Below are positions 50,866-61,439 of a stretch of 64,000 nt of DNA, in pieces; positions within the stretch are counted from its first letter, which is position 1; every line of letters starts with the position of its first letter. Both the position numbers and the translations under genes were made by a program. The stretch lies in contig NZ_JBGCUO010000001.1 in NCBI RefSeq assembly GCF_041102775.1, positions 992,001 to 1,056,000 of the forward strand, read 5' to 3'. Source of the DNA: Alcanivorax sp. REN37. GTDB lineage: Bacteria; Pseudomonadota; Gammaproteobacteria; Pseudomonadales; Alcanivoracaceae. Under the pieces are notes generated by a model. The model was not told where the DNA came from. It did no database searches and saw nothing but the letters and a program-made list of their open reading frames with translations.

Positions 50866-51288
50866 GCGGACTGCCGTGCCGTCCTAGTGTCGGTGCCTCT
50901 TAAAGCCCCACCGAGGCCAAGTCGTCGACGCCGGCAAGCCGGTTGAAAAGGCGCTGCAGTGCTGGCGCCTTTCATCAGTTTGCCTGCCATCACCAATCCG
51001 GCGTTAGCGGCCGCGCTGGCGGCTCGGCAGTTCGACCGGACACTGTCTGCCAGCGCCGGTTTGAAGATCAGAATGGATTGCAGCACGTACAACGGCAGCG
51101 AGGCCCGCCTTCCTGTCACCGGTAGCAGCGTTTGCTGCACCGATGTTTGGGTGGCGGGCAGGGTGCCATCCTTGCCCCCACCGTCCTATGCCAGAGACAG
51201 GTGCTGCTGTCGGAGCGGGCTATGTGGCTGAGCGGGCGGCAACTGGAATGCGTCACTGTTGTGGGCTGCCCGCGTGCGGCCGGTTGCC
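50866..51288. other. 423-base gene-free interval between pdxJ and gacS
   Basis: Short frames exist on both strands but none shows a family motif, signal peptide or convincing ribosome site. It contains a weak hairpin terminator near its start. Pseudomonas has no fixed gene here. Confidence 0.6.
50947..50972 (+). terminator. Weak terminator after pdxJ
   Basis: AAAGGCGC and GCGCCTTT form an 8-base-pair stem with a 10-base loop, ending in a short T-run, about 80 bases after the pdxJ stop. Confidence 0.4.
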
Positions 51289-53949
51289 TTAGTTATCCAG
51301 CCCCAGCAATGAATCCGGCGCCTGTTCCCGCACCCGCCGCACCTCCACCAGCAGCGTTTCTACTGCACGTCGGCGTGATGCCTGCTGAGCGTTGGATTTC
51401 AGTGCTTCCTCGGCCTGCCGGGTAAGTTGCTCCAGCCGCAGGAAGCCGCAGTAGCGGGTGGCACCGTGCAGCTTGTGCACCGCTTCCAACAGCCGCGGCC
51501 AGTCTTCTTGGCCGAGTTCCTCGCCGAGCCCGTGATGGATCACCTCGTGGTCTTCTTCCAGTGCGCTCAGCAGCATGCCGTGCAGTTCTTCGGCCAGGCT
51601 TTCGCGGCCGCCAGCGCGTGACAACGCCTGGTGGCGATCAAAGAAAGCCGGACCGCTGTCCTGTTTGCGCGGCACCCATTTGTCCAGCATGTGACGCAGA
51701 TGCGCTTCGCTGACCGGCTTGCTGAGGTAGTCATCCATACCGTTTTTAAGCAGCCGCAGGCGCTCGTCCTCTAGCGCGTGGGCGGTGAGGGCGATGATCG
51801 GCAAATGGCGGCCAGTCTGATCTTGCAGGCGCAGGCGGCGGGTGGTTTCCAGCCCATCCAGACCGGGCATCTGGATATCCATGAACACCAGATCGAACGG
51901 CTGCTGCTGATGGGCGGTCAGCGCCTGCTCGCCGCTGGCGCAGGCGGTGACTTTGACGCCCATTTCTTCCAAGAACACCGATGCCAAACGCAAGTTACCA
52001 GGGTGATCGTCCACCACCAGTACTGACAGTGTGCGCGGGTCCGACGGTGCCGGCAGTCGCGGTTGCGACTGACCACTGAGATCCAGCAGCAGATCGTAAA
52101 GCCGCAGCCGGGTGGCGGGCTTGCCGAGCGTGCGCAGATAGCGGTGCTCGCTGCTCAGGGTCTGGAGCCGGTCGCGGTAGTTGCTCAGCAGCACCGTGCC
52201 TTGGTGCGCGTAGTGATCCAGGCGTTCCACCAACGCGCTGAGTTGAGCGCCGGGTAGTGGTTGTGGCGGCAGCCCCACCAGCACGAAGTCAGCCTGGGGC
52301 CGCTGCGGGTCAGACAAGGCGTTGCCCAGATGCTCCACCGACTGCACCGTGTCCACCTCCATGCCCCAGGCCCGCAGCATGTGGTAGAGGCCGAGGCGGG
52401 CGTGTTCGTTGGCTTCGGCCAGCAGCGCCCGGCGGCCGCGGAAGGCCCGGAAGCCATCCAGGGCCGACGGGTGCGGGTCGACCTCCAAGCGCAGCGTGAA
52501 CCAGAAGGTGGCGCCTTGGCCGCTGTCGCTTTCCACGCCAATCTCGCCGCCCATCTCCTCGACGATGCGTTTGCTGATTGCCAGCCCCAGCCCGGAACCG
52601 CCCAGCCGCCGCGCGGCGCTTTGGTCGATTTGAGTGAAGGCGCGGAACAGCTCTTTCTGCATCGCCTCATCAATGCCGGTGCCGGTGTCGGTGACGGCAA
52701 TTTTCAGCGTTGCTTGCTGATCGCGCAGTTCCTCCAGCATCGCGCGCACCACTACCGAGCCTTGGTCGGTGAATTTGATGGCGTTGTTCATCAAATTGGT
52801 GAGTACCTGCCGCACCCGCAGCGGGTCACCGATCAGTTGCAGCGGCACGTCGGAATAGATGATCGCTGCTTGTTCCAAGCCTTTTTCTTGCGCCAGCGGC
52901 GCTAACAGCGTCTGCACTTCCTCGATCAGGTCGTGCAGATGCAGCGGTACCCGGTCGAGGCTGAGTTTGCCGGCTTCAATTTTGGAAAAGTCGAGAATGT
53001 CGTTGATGATCGCCAGCAGCGACTCTGATGATTTGCGGATGGTGCTCAGGTATTCGCGCTGGCGCGGATCGAGGCTAGAGCGCAGTAACAGCCGGGTGAA
53101 GCCGATAATGCCGTTCAGCGGTGTGCGAATTTCGTGACTCATATTGGCGAGAAATTCGGACTTAATCTGGCTTGCCTTGACCGCCTGTTTGCGCGCCATG
53201 TCCAGCTCGATGTTCTGGATCTCGATAGTTTCCAGCGTTTCACGCAAGTCCTCGGTGGCCTGGTCCACGTTCTGCCGCAGTTCGTTTTGCTGTTCCTCCA
53301 GCGCTGCCGCCATCTGGTTGATAGTGCGCTCCAAGACCGCCAGTTCGCCGCGTGCGCCGGTGTGCAGACGCACCCCCAGTTGTCCGGCGCGGATTTGCCG
53401 CAGGGTGCGGCCGTACTCGGTCAGTTGCGCCGTGAGTTGCTGGTTGTAACGCAGCGCCGGAATAACCGCCAGGCCGAGCAACAAGCCGGTGCCCACCAGT
53501 AGTGTAAGCAGGGTTTTTAGCACCTGAATCTGCTGGCGAGCGGTGGAGAACTCGACCTCCAGCGTGCCCAGTGCCGGCGGCGCCAGCTCGCGCTGCCAGC
53601 GCACGGTTTCTTGGCCATGCTGCAGCACGCCGCGGGCGGCGGTGGCCGTCTGCATGCGCGGGCCGACGTGCAGCGCCGTCTGGCCCGGGCGAGTGAAGCG
53701 CGCAGCGCGCACATCCTGCTCGTCCAGCAGCTGCTGCATCAATGTCGGCAGCAAGTCACTGCTGTCAGCGGCCAGCGCTTGCAGACGCGCGCTGTAGCTG
53801 TCTACCACCAGCCGCTGCAGGTGTTCGCTGTGGCTGTGGATATCGGTCAGGCGGGTGACCAGCAGGTAGCCGCCCAGCGCCAGCACGGCCAACAGCGTCG
53901 GCAGGGCGGTCATCAGCAGCATGCGGGTGCGCAACGAAAGTGAAGGCAT
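51289..53949 (-). CDS. gacS: Hybrid sensor histidine kinase GacS (BarA)
   Basis: An 886-residue membrane sensor. Layout: helix 1 (about 10-30), a periplasmic domain, helix 2 (about 146-165), HAMP (165-220), HisKA with His272 in [13 protein letters not shown], ATPase with NLMNNAIKF and [10 protein letters not shown], a degenerate receiver-like region (about 525-650), a true receiver with Asp691 in [12 protein letters not shown], and a C-terminal HPt domain with His828 in [10 protein letters not shown]. It would pass phosphate to GacA (not in this window) to turn on Rsm-type small RNAs. The ATG at 53947-53949 is chosen because the frame upstream runs into the cysM leader. Confidence 0.93.
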   Translation of the reverse strand: MPSLSLRTRMLLMTALPTLLAVLALGGYLLVTRLTDIHSHSEHLQRLVVDSYSARLQALAADSSDLLPTLMQQLLDEQDVRAARFTRPGQTALHVGPRMQTATAARGVLQHGQETVRWQRELAPPALGTLEVEFSTARQQIQVLKTLLTLLVGTGLLLGLAVIPALRYNQQLTAQLTEYGRTLRQIRAGQLGVRLHTGARGELAVLERTINQMAAALEEQQNELRQNVDQATEDLRETLETIEIQNIELDMARKQAVKASQIKSEFLANMSHEIRTPLNGIIGFTRLLLRSSLDPRQREYLSTIRKSSESLLAIINDILDFSKIEAGKLSLDRVPLHLHDLIEEVQTLLAPLAQEKGLEQAAIIYSDVPLQLIGDPLRVRQVLTNLMNNAIKFTDQGSVVVRAMLEELRDQQATLKIAVTDTGTGIDEAMQKELFRAFTQIDQSAARRLGGSGLGLAISKRIVEEMGGEIGVESDSGQGATFWFTLRLEVDPHPSALDGFRAFRGRRALLAEANEHARLGLYHMLRAWGMEVDTVQSVEHLGNALSDPQRPQADFVLVGLPPQPLPGAQLSALVERLDHYAHQGTVLLSNYRDRLQTLSSEHRYLRTLGKPATRLRLYDLLLDLSGQSQPRLPAPSDPRTLSVLVVDDHPGNLRLASVFLEEMGVKVTACASGEQALTAHQQQPFDLVFMDIQMPGLDGLETTRRLRLQDQTGRHLPIIALTAHALEDERLRLLKNGMDDYLSKPVSEAHLRHMLDKWVPRKQDSGPAFFDRHQALSRAGGRESLAEELHGMLLSALEEDHEVIHHGLGEELGQEDWPRLLEAVHKLHGATRYCGFLRLEQLTRQAEEALKSNAQQASRRRAVETLLVEVRRVREQAPDSLLGLDN

Positions 53950-54071
53950 CGGTCGGTCCGGTGGCAACAATGCCCGGATTATGCCGACTTGGTGCAAGCA
54001 GCGGCCAGCATCCGCTGGTGCTGCCCGATGCATGGGGTACAATCGCCCCCATTCTGTCAGCGAGGCCGAGC

Positions 54072-54971
54072 ATGAATTTCCCGTCTATTGAACACACTGT
54101 GGGCCATACGCCGCTGGTGCGTCTCAAGCGCCTGCCCGGCAACACCAGCAACATCATCCTGGTGAAGCTGGAGGGCAATAACCCGGCCGGTTCGGTCAAG
54201 GACCGCCCGGCGCTGAACATGATCCTCAAAGCCGAGCAACGCGGCGAGATCCGTCCCGGTGACACGCTGGTGGAAGCCACCAGCGGTAACACTGGCATCG
54301 CACTGGCGATGGCGGCGGCGATGCGCGGCTACCGTATCAAGTTGATCATGCCGGCCAACCAGAGCCAGGAGCGTAAAGACGCCATGGCCGCCTACGGTGC
54401 CGAATTGATCGAAGTGTCCAAGGAAGAAGGCATGGAAGGCGCCCGCGACTTGGCGCTGGCCATGCAAGCGCGCGGCGAAGGCATCGTGCTAGATCAGTTC
54501 TCCAACCCGGATAACCCGGCGGCCCATTACGAAACCACCGGTCCGGAAATCTGGCAGGGCACTGAAGGCCGTATTACCCACTTCGTGTCGTCCATGGGCA
54601 CCACCGGCACCATCATGGGTACCTCTCGCTACCTCAAAGAGCAAAACCCTGAGGTGCGCATCATTGGTTTGCAGCCGTCAGAAGGTTCAGCCATTCCCGG
54701 TATCCGCCGTTGGCCGGAGGCTTACCTGCCGTCGATCTTCGATCGTAGCCGCGTGGATGAGGTGGTGGACATGAGCCAGTCACTGGCCGAAGACACCATG
54801 CGCCGACTGGCGCGCGAGGAAGGCATTTCCTGCGGTGTCTCCTCTGGTGGCGCGGTGGCGGCTGCGTTGCAGCTGTCTGAGCGCGTCGAAAATGCCGTCA
54901 TCGTTGCCATCGTCTGTGATCGTGGCGACCGTTACCTGTCCACCGGGGTGTTCACCGCTGATCGCGGCTGA
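54072..54971 (+). CDS. cysM: O-acetylserine sulfhydrylase B (cysteine synthase)
   Basis: Makes cysteine from O-acetylserine and sulfide or thiosulfate with PLP. The Schiff-base Lys is in [12 protein letters not shown], the substrate loop is [12 protein letters not shown], and the PLP phosphate loop is [11 protein letters not shown]. The B-isozyme Arg-rich region ([11 protein letters not shown]) supports cysM over cysK. The 299-residue length is normal. A TACAAT box lies at 54038-54043. It is divergent from gacS, as in Pseudomonas. Confidence 0.94.
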   Translation: MNFPSIEHTVGHTPLVRLKRLPGNTSNIILVKLEGNNPAGSVKDRPALNMILKAEQRGEIRPGDTLVEATSGNTGIALAMAAAMRGYRIKLIMPANQSQERKDAMAAYGAELIEVSKEEGMEGARDLALAMQARGEGIVLDQFSNPDNPAAHYETTGPEIWQGTEGRITHFVSSMGTTGTIMGTSRYLKEQNPEVRIIGLQPSEGSAIPGIRRWPEAYLPSIFDRSRVDEVVDMSQSLAEDTMRRLAREEGISCGVSSGGAVAAALQLSERVENAVIVAIVCDRGDRYLSTGVFTADRG

Positions 54972-54995
54972 ATACCCGCAACACCCGAGTTCAGC

Positions 54996-56330
54996 ATGGC
55001 CCGACGTCCGCGGCGCAAGCCGTTGCCGGAAGGAATCTTCCCGGCGCAGATCCTCAGTCTCAGCCACGACGGCCGCGGCATTGCCCGGCCGGATGGCAAA
55101 ACCCTGTTTATCGACAACGCCCTGCCCGGTGAGCAGGTGCAGTTTCGTTACACCATGGTGCACAGCAAGTATGACGAAGGCCGCGCTGACGTCATCGACG
55201 TGGCGGCGCCGGAACGTGCTCAGCCACCGTGCGAGCACGCACTGCTGTGTGGCGGTTGCAGCCTGCAGCACTACCGTAGCGATGCCCAAGTGCAACTCAA
55301 GCAGCAGGTGCTGGCGGAACAACTGGCCCACTTTGGCGGCTTGGAGCCCGAGCGCTGGCTGGCGCCGCTGACCGGTCCCACCACCGGTTACCGCAGCAAG
55401 GCGCGCCTTGGCGTGCGTTATGTGGATGCCCGCGAAACCTCGCTGGTGGGGTTCCGTGAGAAACGCAATAACTTCCTCGCTGACATCCAGCGCTGTGAAA
55501 TTTTGGTGCCAGACATCGGCCATGCGCTGATGGCACTGCGTGAGCTGATCAATGGGCTGGAATGCCGCGCGCGTTTGCCGCAGATCGAGGTGGCCGCCGG
55601 CGACGACGAATTGGCGCTGGTGTTTCGCCATATGGACCCGCTCACCGATGGCGACCGTGCGGCGCTGGTGGGCTTCTGCCAGCAACGCGGCTGGCATTGC
55701 TACCTGCAGCCCGGCAACGAGCAGAGCGTGCACCGCATCTGGCCGCAAGACGGCCCGGAGCGGCTGCACTACCGCATGCCAGCTGACCAGCTAGACATGG
55801 CATTCCATCCCACCGACTTCACCCAGGTCAACGCTGACATCAACCGCCGCATGGTGCCGCTGGCACTGGATTTGCTAGACCTGTCCCCAGAGCACCGGGT
55901 GCTTGATCTGTTCTGCGGACTCGGCAATTTCACGCTGCCACTGGCGCGTCGCGCCGGCGAGGTGATCGGCGTCGAGCTGAGCCAAGCGATGGTGGAACGG
56001 GGCGAAGAGAACGCCCGCCGCAATGGGCTGTCCAATGTCAGCTTCCATGCCTGGGACCTGAACCAGTCGGTGGACGGCGAGCCCTGGGCACAGCAACGTT
56101 TCGACCGCATTTTGATTGATCCGCCGCGCGCCGGTGCGCTTGAAATGGTGCGGTTGATGCCCCAATTTGGGGCGGAAAAATTGGTCTATGTGTCCTGCAA
56201 CCCGGCCACCTTGGCACGGGATGCGGGCGAACTGGCCCAGCTCGGATACCGGCTGGAAGCCGCGGGGGTGATGGATATGTTCCCCCATACCACGCATGTG
56301 GAATCCATCGCCTTGTTCGTGCGCCAGTAA
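54996..56330 (+). CDS. rlmD: 23S rRNA (uracil1939-C5)-methyltransferase
   Basis: A 444-residue RumA-type enzyme. The N-terminal TRAM domain (about 15-70) is followed by the 4Fe-4S cysteines [10 protein letters not shown] and a fourth in DIQRCEIL. The SAM region is [16 protein letters not shown], and the nucleophilic cysteine is in [12 protein letters not shown]. It starts 24 bases after cysM and ends 24 bases before relA. Confidence 0.95.
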   Translation: MARRPRRKPLPEGIFPAQILSLSHDGRGIARPDGKTLFIDNALPGEQVQFRYTMVHSKYDEGRADVIDVAAPERAQPPCEHALLCGGCSLQHYRSDAQVQLKQQVLAEQLAHFGGLEPERWLAPLTGPTTGYRSKARLGVRYVDARETSLVGFREKRNNFLADIQRCEILVPDIGHALMALRELINGLECRARLPQIEVAAGDDELALVFRHMDPLTDGDRAALVGFCQQRGWHCYLQPGNEQSVHRIWPQDGPERLHYRMPADQLDMAFHPTDFTQVNADINRRMVPLALDLLDLSPEHRVLDLFCGLGNFTLPLARRAGEVIGVELSQAMVERGEENARRNGLSNVSFHAWDLNQSVDGEPWAQQRFDRILIDPPRAGALEMVRLMPQFGAEKLVYVSCNPATLARDAGELAQLGYRLEAAGVMDMFPHTTHVESIALFVRQ

Positions 56331-56354
56331 GCGATCGCAAGCAAGGAGACCAGC

Positions 56355-58598
56355 ATGGTCACTGTGCGCCGCCAGGTCACCCTGGAGGGACAGTTCAACG
56401 ATTTGCCCGCTTGGCTGAGCAGTGTCGGCAGCCGCTGCAACCTGGCCGACACCAGCGTGCTGGCGGCGGCCTGCGCGCGGGCCGAGGGCTGCGAACGGGC
56501 GGGTAACCAGGCCGGCAGCCGTTGGCATTACGGCATCGGCTGCTTCCGCATCGGCCTGGAAATGGCCGAGATCCTCGCCGACCTGCATGCGGACGCCGAT
56601 GCGCTGGCGGCGGCGGTGCTGTACCGCTCAGTGCGCGAAGGCCACCTGTCGCTGCTGGAAGTGCAGAAGGAATTCGGTGACGCCATCGCCCAGCTGGTGG
56701 AGGGCGTACTGCGCATGGCGGCCATCAGCGCGGTGCTTAATCCGTCGCGCAAGGCGGTGCTAGGCCAGCAGGGTGACCAACTCGACAACGTCCGCAAAAT
56801 GCTGGTGGCGATGGTCGATGACGTGCGCGTGGCGCTGCTGAAGCTGTCCGAGCGGACCGTTATTATTCGTGCGCTGAAAGACTCCGACCCCGACAGCCGC
56901 ATCAAGGTGGCGCGCGAGGTGTTCGACATCTACGCGCCGCTGGCACACCGGCTTGGCGTCGGCCAGATCAAGTGGGAGCTGGAAGACCTGTCGTTCCGCT
57001 ACCTGCAGCCCGACGCCTACAAGAAAGTGGCGCGGCTGCTGGATGAAAAGCGCCTTGACCGTGAGGCTTATATCCAGAACGTGGTGGCTGAACTGAAGGG
57101 CCACTTGGAACAGTTCGGCATCGGCCGGGTGCAAGTGGATGGCCGCGCCAAACACATCTATAGCATCTGGCGGAAGATGCAGAAGAAGCACCTCGACTTC
57201 TACGAGGTCTACGACGTGCGTGCGGTGCGGGTGCTGGTGCCAGAGGTGCGCGACTGCTACGCAGCGCTCGGTGTGGTGCACTCGCTGTGGCAGCACGTGC
57301 CGAAGGAATTCGACGATTACATCGCCACGCCTAAGGAAAACGGTTACCAAAGCCTGCATACGGCGGTGATCGGGCCGGAGCGCAAGATGCTCGAGGTGCA
57401 GATCCGCACCTTCGACATGCATGACGACGCCGAGCTGGGGGTGTGCGCCCACTGGCAGTACAAGGAAGGCGGTAAACGCCGCGGCGGCGACGACCACAAA
57501 ATTGCCTGGTTGCGCCAAGTGCTGGAATGGCATGACGAACTCGGCGAAGCCAGTGTGCACAACATGGTCGACCATTTGCGCGCGGCCGATGCCAGCAGCG
57601 AGCGGGTGTATGTGTTCACCCCAGACGGCCATGTGGTCGACCTGCAAGCCGGTGCCACGCCGGTGGATTTTGCCTACCACATCCATACCGAAGTGGGGCA
57701 CCGCTGTCGGGGCGCCAAGGTCAACGGCCGTATCGTGCCGCTGAACTACCCGCTTAAAACCAGCGAGCAGGTGGAAATTCTCACCGCCCGTGAAGGGGGC
57801 CCCAGTCGCGATTGGCTGACGCCATCGCTCGGTTATGTGCGCACCAGTTCGGCGCGGGCACGCATCCAGCAGTGGTTCAAACGCCAGGATCGTGGCACCC
57901 ATCTCACTCAGGGGCGCGCCATTCTGGAGCGCGAAATGTCGCGGCTGGCGCTCGGTCAGCTGGATCTCGACCGGGTGGCGCCGCAATTCAACCTCAAGAC
58001 CGGCGAAGATCTACTCGCCGCCTTGGGCGCCGGCGACCTGCGTCCGGCGCAGGTGGTCAATCAGATCCACGGGTTGTTGGAAGGCGACCACGGCCAGCAA
58101 GAACTGGAATTCGTACCCCGCAAACCGAGTCCGCAGCGCCGTGATTCGCCGGAAGTGGTGATCGAAGGCGTTGGCAATGTGCTGACCCAAATTGCGTCCT
58201 GCTGCCAGCCGCTGCCGGGCGACCCGATCCTGGGTTACATCACCCAAGGCCGCGGTGTCAGTGTGCACCGTGCTGACTGCAAGAACGTGTTGGCGATGCA
58301 GGCCGACGACGCACGCCGGGTGGTGGATGTGCACTGGGGCCAAGCCGAGCGAGTCACTTACCCGGTCGATATTCATCTGCGGGCCTGGGACCGTCAGGGG
58401 TTGTTGCGCGACATCTTGTCGCTGCTTGCCAACGAGAAGGTCAATGTCACCGCGCTGCACACTGAGTCGCAGCAGGATGACAACAGCGCGGTGATGACGA
58501 TGACGGTGGAAATCGCCTCGTTGGGTAACCTCGGCCGCGTGCTGGCGCGTCTTGACCAGTTGCCCGGCGTGCAGGACGTGCGGCGGCACCGCAAGTGA
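56355..58598 (+). CDS. relA: (p)ppGpp synthetase I RelA
   Basis: A 747-residue ribosome-bound alarmone synthetase. The N-terminal pseudo-hydrolase domain (about 45-190) lacks the HD dyad seen in SpoT, so it should not hydrolyse ppGpp. The synthetase domain has GRAKHIYSIWRKMQKK and YEVYDVRAVRVLV, with the YQSLHTAV motif. A TGS domain (RVYVFTPDGHVVDLQAGATPVDFAY), a zinc-finger-like part with ASCCQPLPGD, and a C-terminal ACT domain follow. It senses uncharged tRNA on stalled ribosomes. The mazG start overlaps its stop by four bases. Confidence 0.96.
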   Translation: MVTVRRQVTLEGQFNDLPAWLSSVGSRCNLADTSVLAAACARAEGCERAGNQAGSRWHYGIGCFRIGLEMAEILADLHADADALAAAVLYRSVREGHLSLLEVQKEFGDAIAQLVEGVLRMAAISAVLNPSRKAVLGQQGDQLDNVRKMLVAMVDDVRVALLKLSERTVIIRALKDSDPDSRIKVAREVFDIYAPLAHRLGVGQIKWELEDLSFRYLQPDAYKKVARLLDEKRLDREAYIQNVVAELKGHLEQFGIGRVQVDGRAKHIYSIWRKMQKKHLDFYEVYDVRAVRVLVPEVRDCYAALGVVHSLWQHVPKEFDDYIATPKENGYQSLHTAVIGPERKMLEVQIRTFDMHDDAELGVCAHWQYKEGGKRRGGDDHKIAWLRQVLEWHDELGEASVHNMVDHLRAADASSERVYVFTPDGHVVDLQAGATPVDFAYHIHTEVGHRCRGAKVNGRIVPLNYPLKTSEQVEILTAREGGPSRDWLTPSLGYVRTSSARARIQQWFKRQDRGTHLTQGRAILEREMSRLALGQLDLDRVAPQFNLKTGEDLLAALGAGDLRPAQVVNQIHGLLEGDHGQQELEFVPRKPSPQRRDSPEVVIEGVGNVLTQIASCCQPLPGDPILGYITQGRGVSVHRADCKNVLAMQADDARRVVDVHWGQAERVTYPVDIHLRAWDRQGLLRDILSLLANEKVNVTALHTESQQDDNSAVMTMTVEIASLGNLGRVLARLDQLPGVQDVRRHRK

Positions 58599-59383
58599 GC
58601 GCGGCGGCGTTGCAACGCTTGCAGGCGCTGGTGGCGCAGCTGCGCGATCCTGAGCACGGCTGTCCCTGGGACCGGGCGCAAACTCCCGCTTCGCTGGCGC
58701 CCTATGCGCTAGAGGAAGCCTGCGAAGTGGCCGACGCCATTGCCGCCGGTGACCGCGCCGGGCTGCGTGAGGAACTCGGTGATCTGCTGTTGCAGGTCCT
58801 GCTGCAGGCGCAGTTGGCCCAGGAGCAGGGCGATTTCGATCTGGACGCGGTGATGGACGGCCTGGCTGACAAGTTGGTACGGCGCCATCCCCATGTGTTC
58901 GAGACGCCAGGTGCGACGCCGCCGGCGGGCCAGTGGGATGCAATCAAAGCCGCAGAGCAGGCCGCCGCCGGCACCCTCCGCAGTAGTGCATTGGACGGCG
59001 TGCCTAACGGGCTGCCAGCGTTGGTCCGTGCCGCCCGCATCCAGCGTCGCGCTGCTAAGGTCGGTTTTGACTGGCGTGAGTTAGCGCCGGTGCTGGCGCA
59101 AGTACGCGCCGAACTGGATGAGCTGGAGCAGGCCATTAGTGGCGCTGATCCGGCCGCGATCAGCGATGAACTTGGCGATGTGTTGTTCAGCGTCGCCAAC
59201 CTGTCCCGCCATGTGCAGACCGATCCGGAGCAGGCGCTGCGCGCCGCCACCCATAAATTCGAACGTCGTTTCCGGCAGGTGGAAGCGCTGTCGCCAGCGC
59301 CGCTGAGCGCTCTCGATGAGGCCGAATTAGAACACTTGTGGCAGCAGGCCAAACAACTTCTGCGCAGCCAAGGCGACTGCTGA
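58595..59383 (+). CDS. mazG: Nucleoside triphosphate pyrophosphohydrolase MazG
   Basis: Hydrolyses (d)NTPs to monophosphates and limits misincorporation; in E. coli it also lowers ppGpp during starvation. At 262 residues it has the two tandem MazG domains. The first begins LRDPEHGCPWDRAQT with YALEEACEVADAI and REELGDLLLQV; the second has ELDELEQAI and SDELGDVLFSVANLSRH. It starts with GTG overlapping relA and ends the gacS-side gene run. Confidence 0.94.
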   Translation: MSAAALQRLQALVAQLRDPEHGCPWDRAQTPASLAPYALEEACEVADAIAAGDRAGLREELGDLLLQVLLQAQLAQEQGDFDLDAVMDGLADKLVRRHPHVFETPGATPPAGQWDAIKAAEQAAAGTLRSSALDGVPNGLPALVRAARIQRRAAKVGFDWRELAPVLAQVRAELDELEQAISGADPAAISDELGDVLFSVANLSRHVQTDPEQALRAATHKFERRFRQVEALSPAPLSALDEAELEHLWQQAKQLLRSQGDC

Positions 59384-59637
59384 CCCGGCGCCGCTGCCAT
59401 TGCTGACATTGACAGTGGCAGGCGTACCAATCCAGATCCCAGTCACCGCCGCTACTGCGGCGCAGCGTGCCAATCCCCCGTAAATCACAGCCTCCCGCCT
59501 AAAGTTCCCGCCGTTGCCGGCATTCATAAAAACTTCATGTTGAGGCAACTTGGCTGTCATCTTGGCTTTCCATACTGCGCGCCAGTCGTAGCTAACTTGT
59601 TACGTCATCAATGACTGAGCCTTATGGGAGATCGTGA

Positions 59638-60657
59638 ATGAACAAGAAGTTGCTGGCGATGGCTGTTGGGGTAGCGGTACTGGCACCGGGTATGGCGCTG
59701 GCCGATGTGTCCATCTACGGTCGTGCGCACGTGTCGCTGGATCAACTCGACGATGGTGGTGACTACAACGAGACCAACCTGTCCTCCAACTCATCCCGTC
59801 TGGGCTTCCGCGGCGACACCAAGATCGCTGACAGCAATCTGACCGCGTTCTTCCAGGTCGAAACCGAGATCAACTTTGCACAAGGCAAAGGCAGCAGCTG
59901 GGCCAGCCGTGACACCTTCGTCGGCCTGAAAGGCGACTTCGGTATGGTCCGCGCCGGTCAGTTCGATAGCCCGTTCAAAGCAGCCCGCGATCCGGCCAAC
60001 CTGTTCGGCGACCAGCTCGGCGACATGCGCAACCTGACCCGTGTGGGCGATGCCCGCTTTGACGAGCGGACGCCGAACACCATCCATTACCAGACCCCCA
60101 ACTACAACGGTCTGCAGTTCAACCTGGGCTACTCCATCCACGAAGGCACGGCGGCCAAGGACGATGAGAAACAAGACGCCGTCAGCGCTTCTGTGACCTA
60201 CGCCAACGGCCCGTTCCAAGGCGCTTTGGCCTATGAGCAGTACGGCCGTGATACCAGCAACGGCAAGCGCAAAGCCGTGCGTCTGGCGGGTGCCTACAAA
60301 GTGGCTGATCCGGTGAAACTGGTCGCCTTCTACCAGAACGCCAACCATGACGACGATCAATTCGATTCTGATACCTGGGGCCTGGGTGCAGAATTCCAAG
60401 TTGCGCCGGCCACTTACGTCAAAGGCATGTACATGATGATGGACGCCGACGCCAAGGATATGAGCGCCGACATGGTGGCCGTCGGTGTTGAGCACCGCCT
60501 CGACAAGGCCCTGCGCGTGTACGCCAACTACGCCATCGTGATGAACGATGACCTGGCAGCTCTGACCCCATGGCAGCAAGCCCGCACCACCAACGTGGGC
60601 GGCGCTGCAGGTGAAAACGCTCAAGGCCTGTCCCTGGGTATGCGTTACGACTTCTGA
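59638..60657 (+). CDS. General outer-membrane porin
   Basis: A 339-residue beta-barrel protein with a signal peptide (NKKLLAMAVGVAVLAPGMALA) and the mature start DVSIYGRAHVSLDQ. The strand pattern, the loop PFKAARDPANLFGDQ and the final YDF (C-terminal Phe) match gram-negative porins of the Porin_4 type. It forms a diffusion pore, probably as a trimer. A GGGAGA ribosome site precedes the ATG, and the 254-base leader after mazG is comparatively AT-rich, as is common for strongly expressed porins. Confidence 0.92.
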   Translation: MNKKLLAMAVGVAVLAPGMALADVSIYGRAHVSLDQLDDGGDYNETNLSSNSSRLGFRGDTKIADSNLTAFFQVETEINFAQGKGSSWASRDTFVGLKGDFGMVRAGQFDSPFKAARDPANLFGDQLGDMRNLTRVGDARFDERTPNTIHYQTPNYNGLQFNLGYSIHEGTAAKDDEKQDAVSASVTYANGPFQGALAYEQYGRDTSNGKRKAVRLAGAYKVADPVKLVAFYQNANHDDDQFDSDTWGLGAEFQVAPATYVKGMYMMMDADAKDMSADMVAVGVEHRLDKALRVYANYAIVMNDDLAALTPWQQARTTNVGGAAGENAQGLSLGMRYDF

Positions 60658-60676
60658 TCAAGGCAGTCGTGAAGTG

Positions 60677-60709
60677 AAAAACGCCGGCGTGAGCCGGCGT
60701 TTTTTTTAT
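60677..60709 (+). terminator. Strong terminator after porin gene
   Basis: The hairpin AACGCCGGC-GTGA-GCCGGCGTT is followed by T8, 20 bases after the porin stop. Confidence 0.93.
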
Positions 60710-61390
60710 GTGCGCAATAACATCGACTGGTGATCGGTGTGGCTGCTAGGGAAGCTTGTTCCTGAGCGGGTAGACGAGAGACCTTCTGTGGTGGTCTCCA
60801 TGGAGAAGTAGCCGCCCCAGATTGTTCGTCCTGCAGTGAGAGTTGAAGAACGTCTTTAAGCCGGTCAGGAGAACCGTCACGGACTGGTGGCAATGACAGT
60901 GGCCTCGGCCGCAGTGACTGGTAAACACCGTTAGCCGGGCGTGTAAGCCTAACCAGAATCGGCAAAGCGGAAGTGATAAATGGCTGGTGCCCTGACAGCT
61001 GAAGCGACCTGCAGAAGCGGAGAAAAGTCGGCACAGACGAATGTTTCCGGCAGGTGCTAATAGTCTAATTATCGCTTGCCGCCGCGGGTGTCTGATGTGG
61101 TCGCTGGGCGGATCAGCTCTCCAGTTACGGTTCTGATTTTATGATGCTAAAGGCCACTGCCGTGCAATGGGCTGCCGGTGATTGATGGGCACCAGGTCAC
61201 CTGTTGGGCATAAATTTTTTGTGCAGGGCAACAGGTTGAAATAAGCCAGGAACATCACAATGGGGCCCCGGGTTATTACCCAATTTAATGACGCTCAGCT
61301 TGCCGGTGGCACTCTCTTGTTAGCGCAACAATCTGGCTATTTAGGCGACCCAGGTGAAAGCTGGATGCTGTGAGACATTGTCCGGTTAGC
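60710..61390. other. About 680 bases without a recognisable gene after the porin
   Basis: Lower GC than its surroundings, with no frame that looks coding on either strand (the longest, 60645-61034 minus, runs through the porin terminator). It contains a hairpin at 60778-60798 (GAGACC/GGTCTC), an inverted repeat at 61193-61236, and several GGA triplets on the plus strand. It could contain a small RNA or a decayed gene; neither is shown. Confidence 0.6.
61193..61236. repeat. Nested CAGGT/ACCTG inverted repeats
   Basis: CAGGT-C-ACCTG at 61193-61203 is followed by ACCTGTTG (61199-61206) and its complement CAACAGGT (61229-61236) around an AT-rich 22-base core. CAGGT also recurs near 61045 and 61350, more often than chance predicts for such a short stretch. 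Confidence 0.4.
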
Positions 61391-61423
61391 AAAAAAACGC
61401 CCCGCATTAGCGGGGCGTTTTTT
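61391..61423. terminator. Bidirectional terminator beyond fabB
   Basis: A7, the hairpin CGCCCCGC-ATTA-GCGGGGCG and T6 lie 17 bases after the fabB stop on the minus strand. The structure works in both directions. Confidence 0.93.
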
Positions 61424-61439
61424 ATCGCCTTACCGGCAT

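Noticed and set aside
59562-59578. Sigma-54 promoter before the porin
   Set aside because: GG and GC elements occur, but the spacing is 11 rather than 10 bases and the flanking bases do not match.
60645-61034. 129-residue minus-strand frame after the porin
   Set aside because: It ends inside the porin coding region and crosses the porin terminator, has no ribosome site and no family features.
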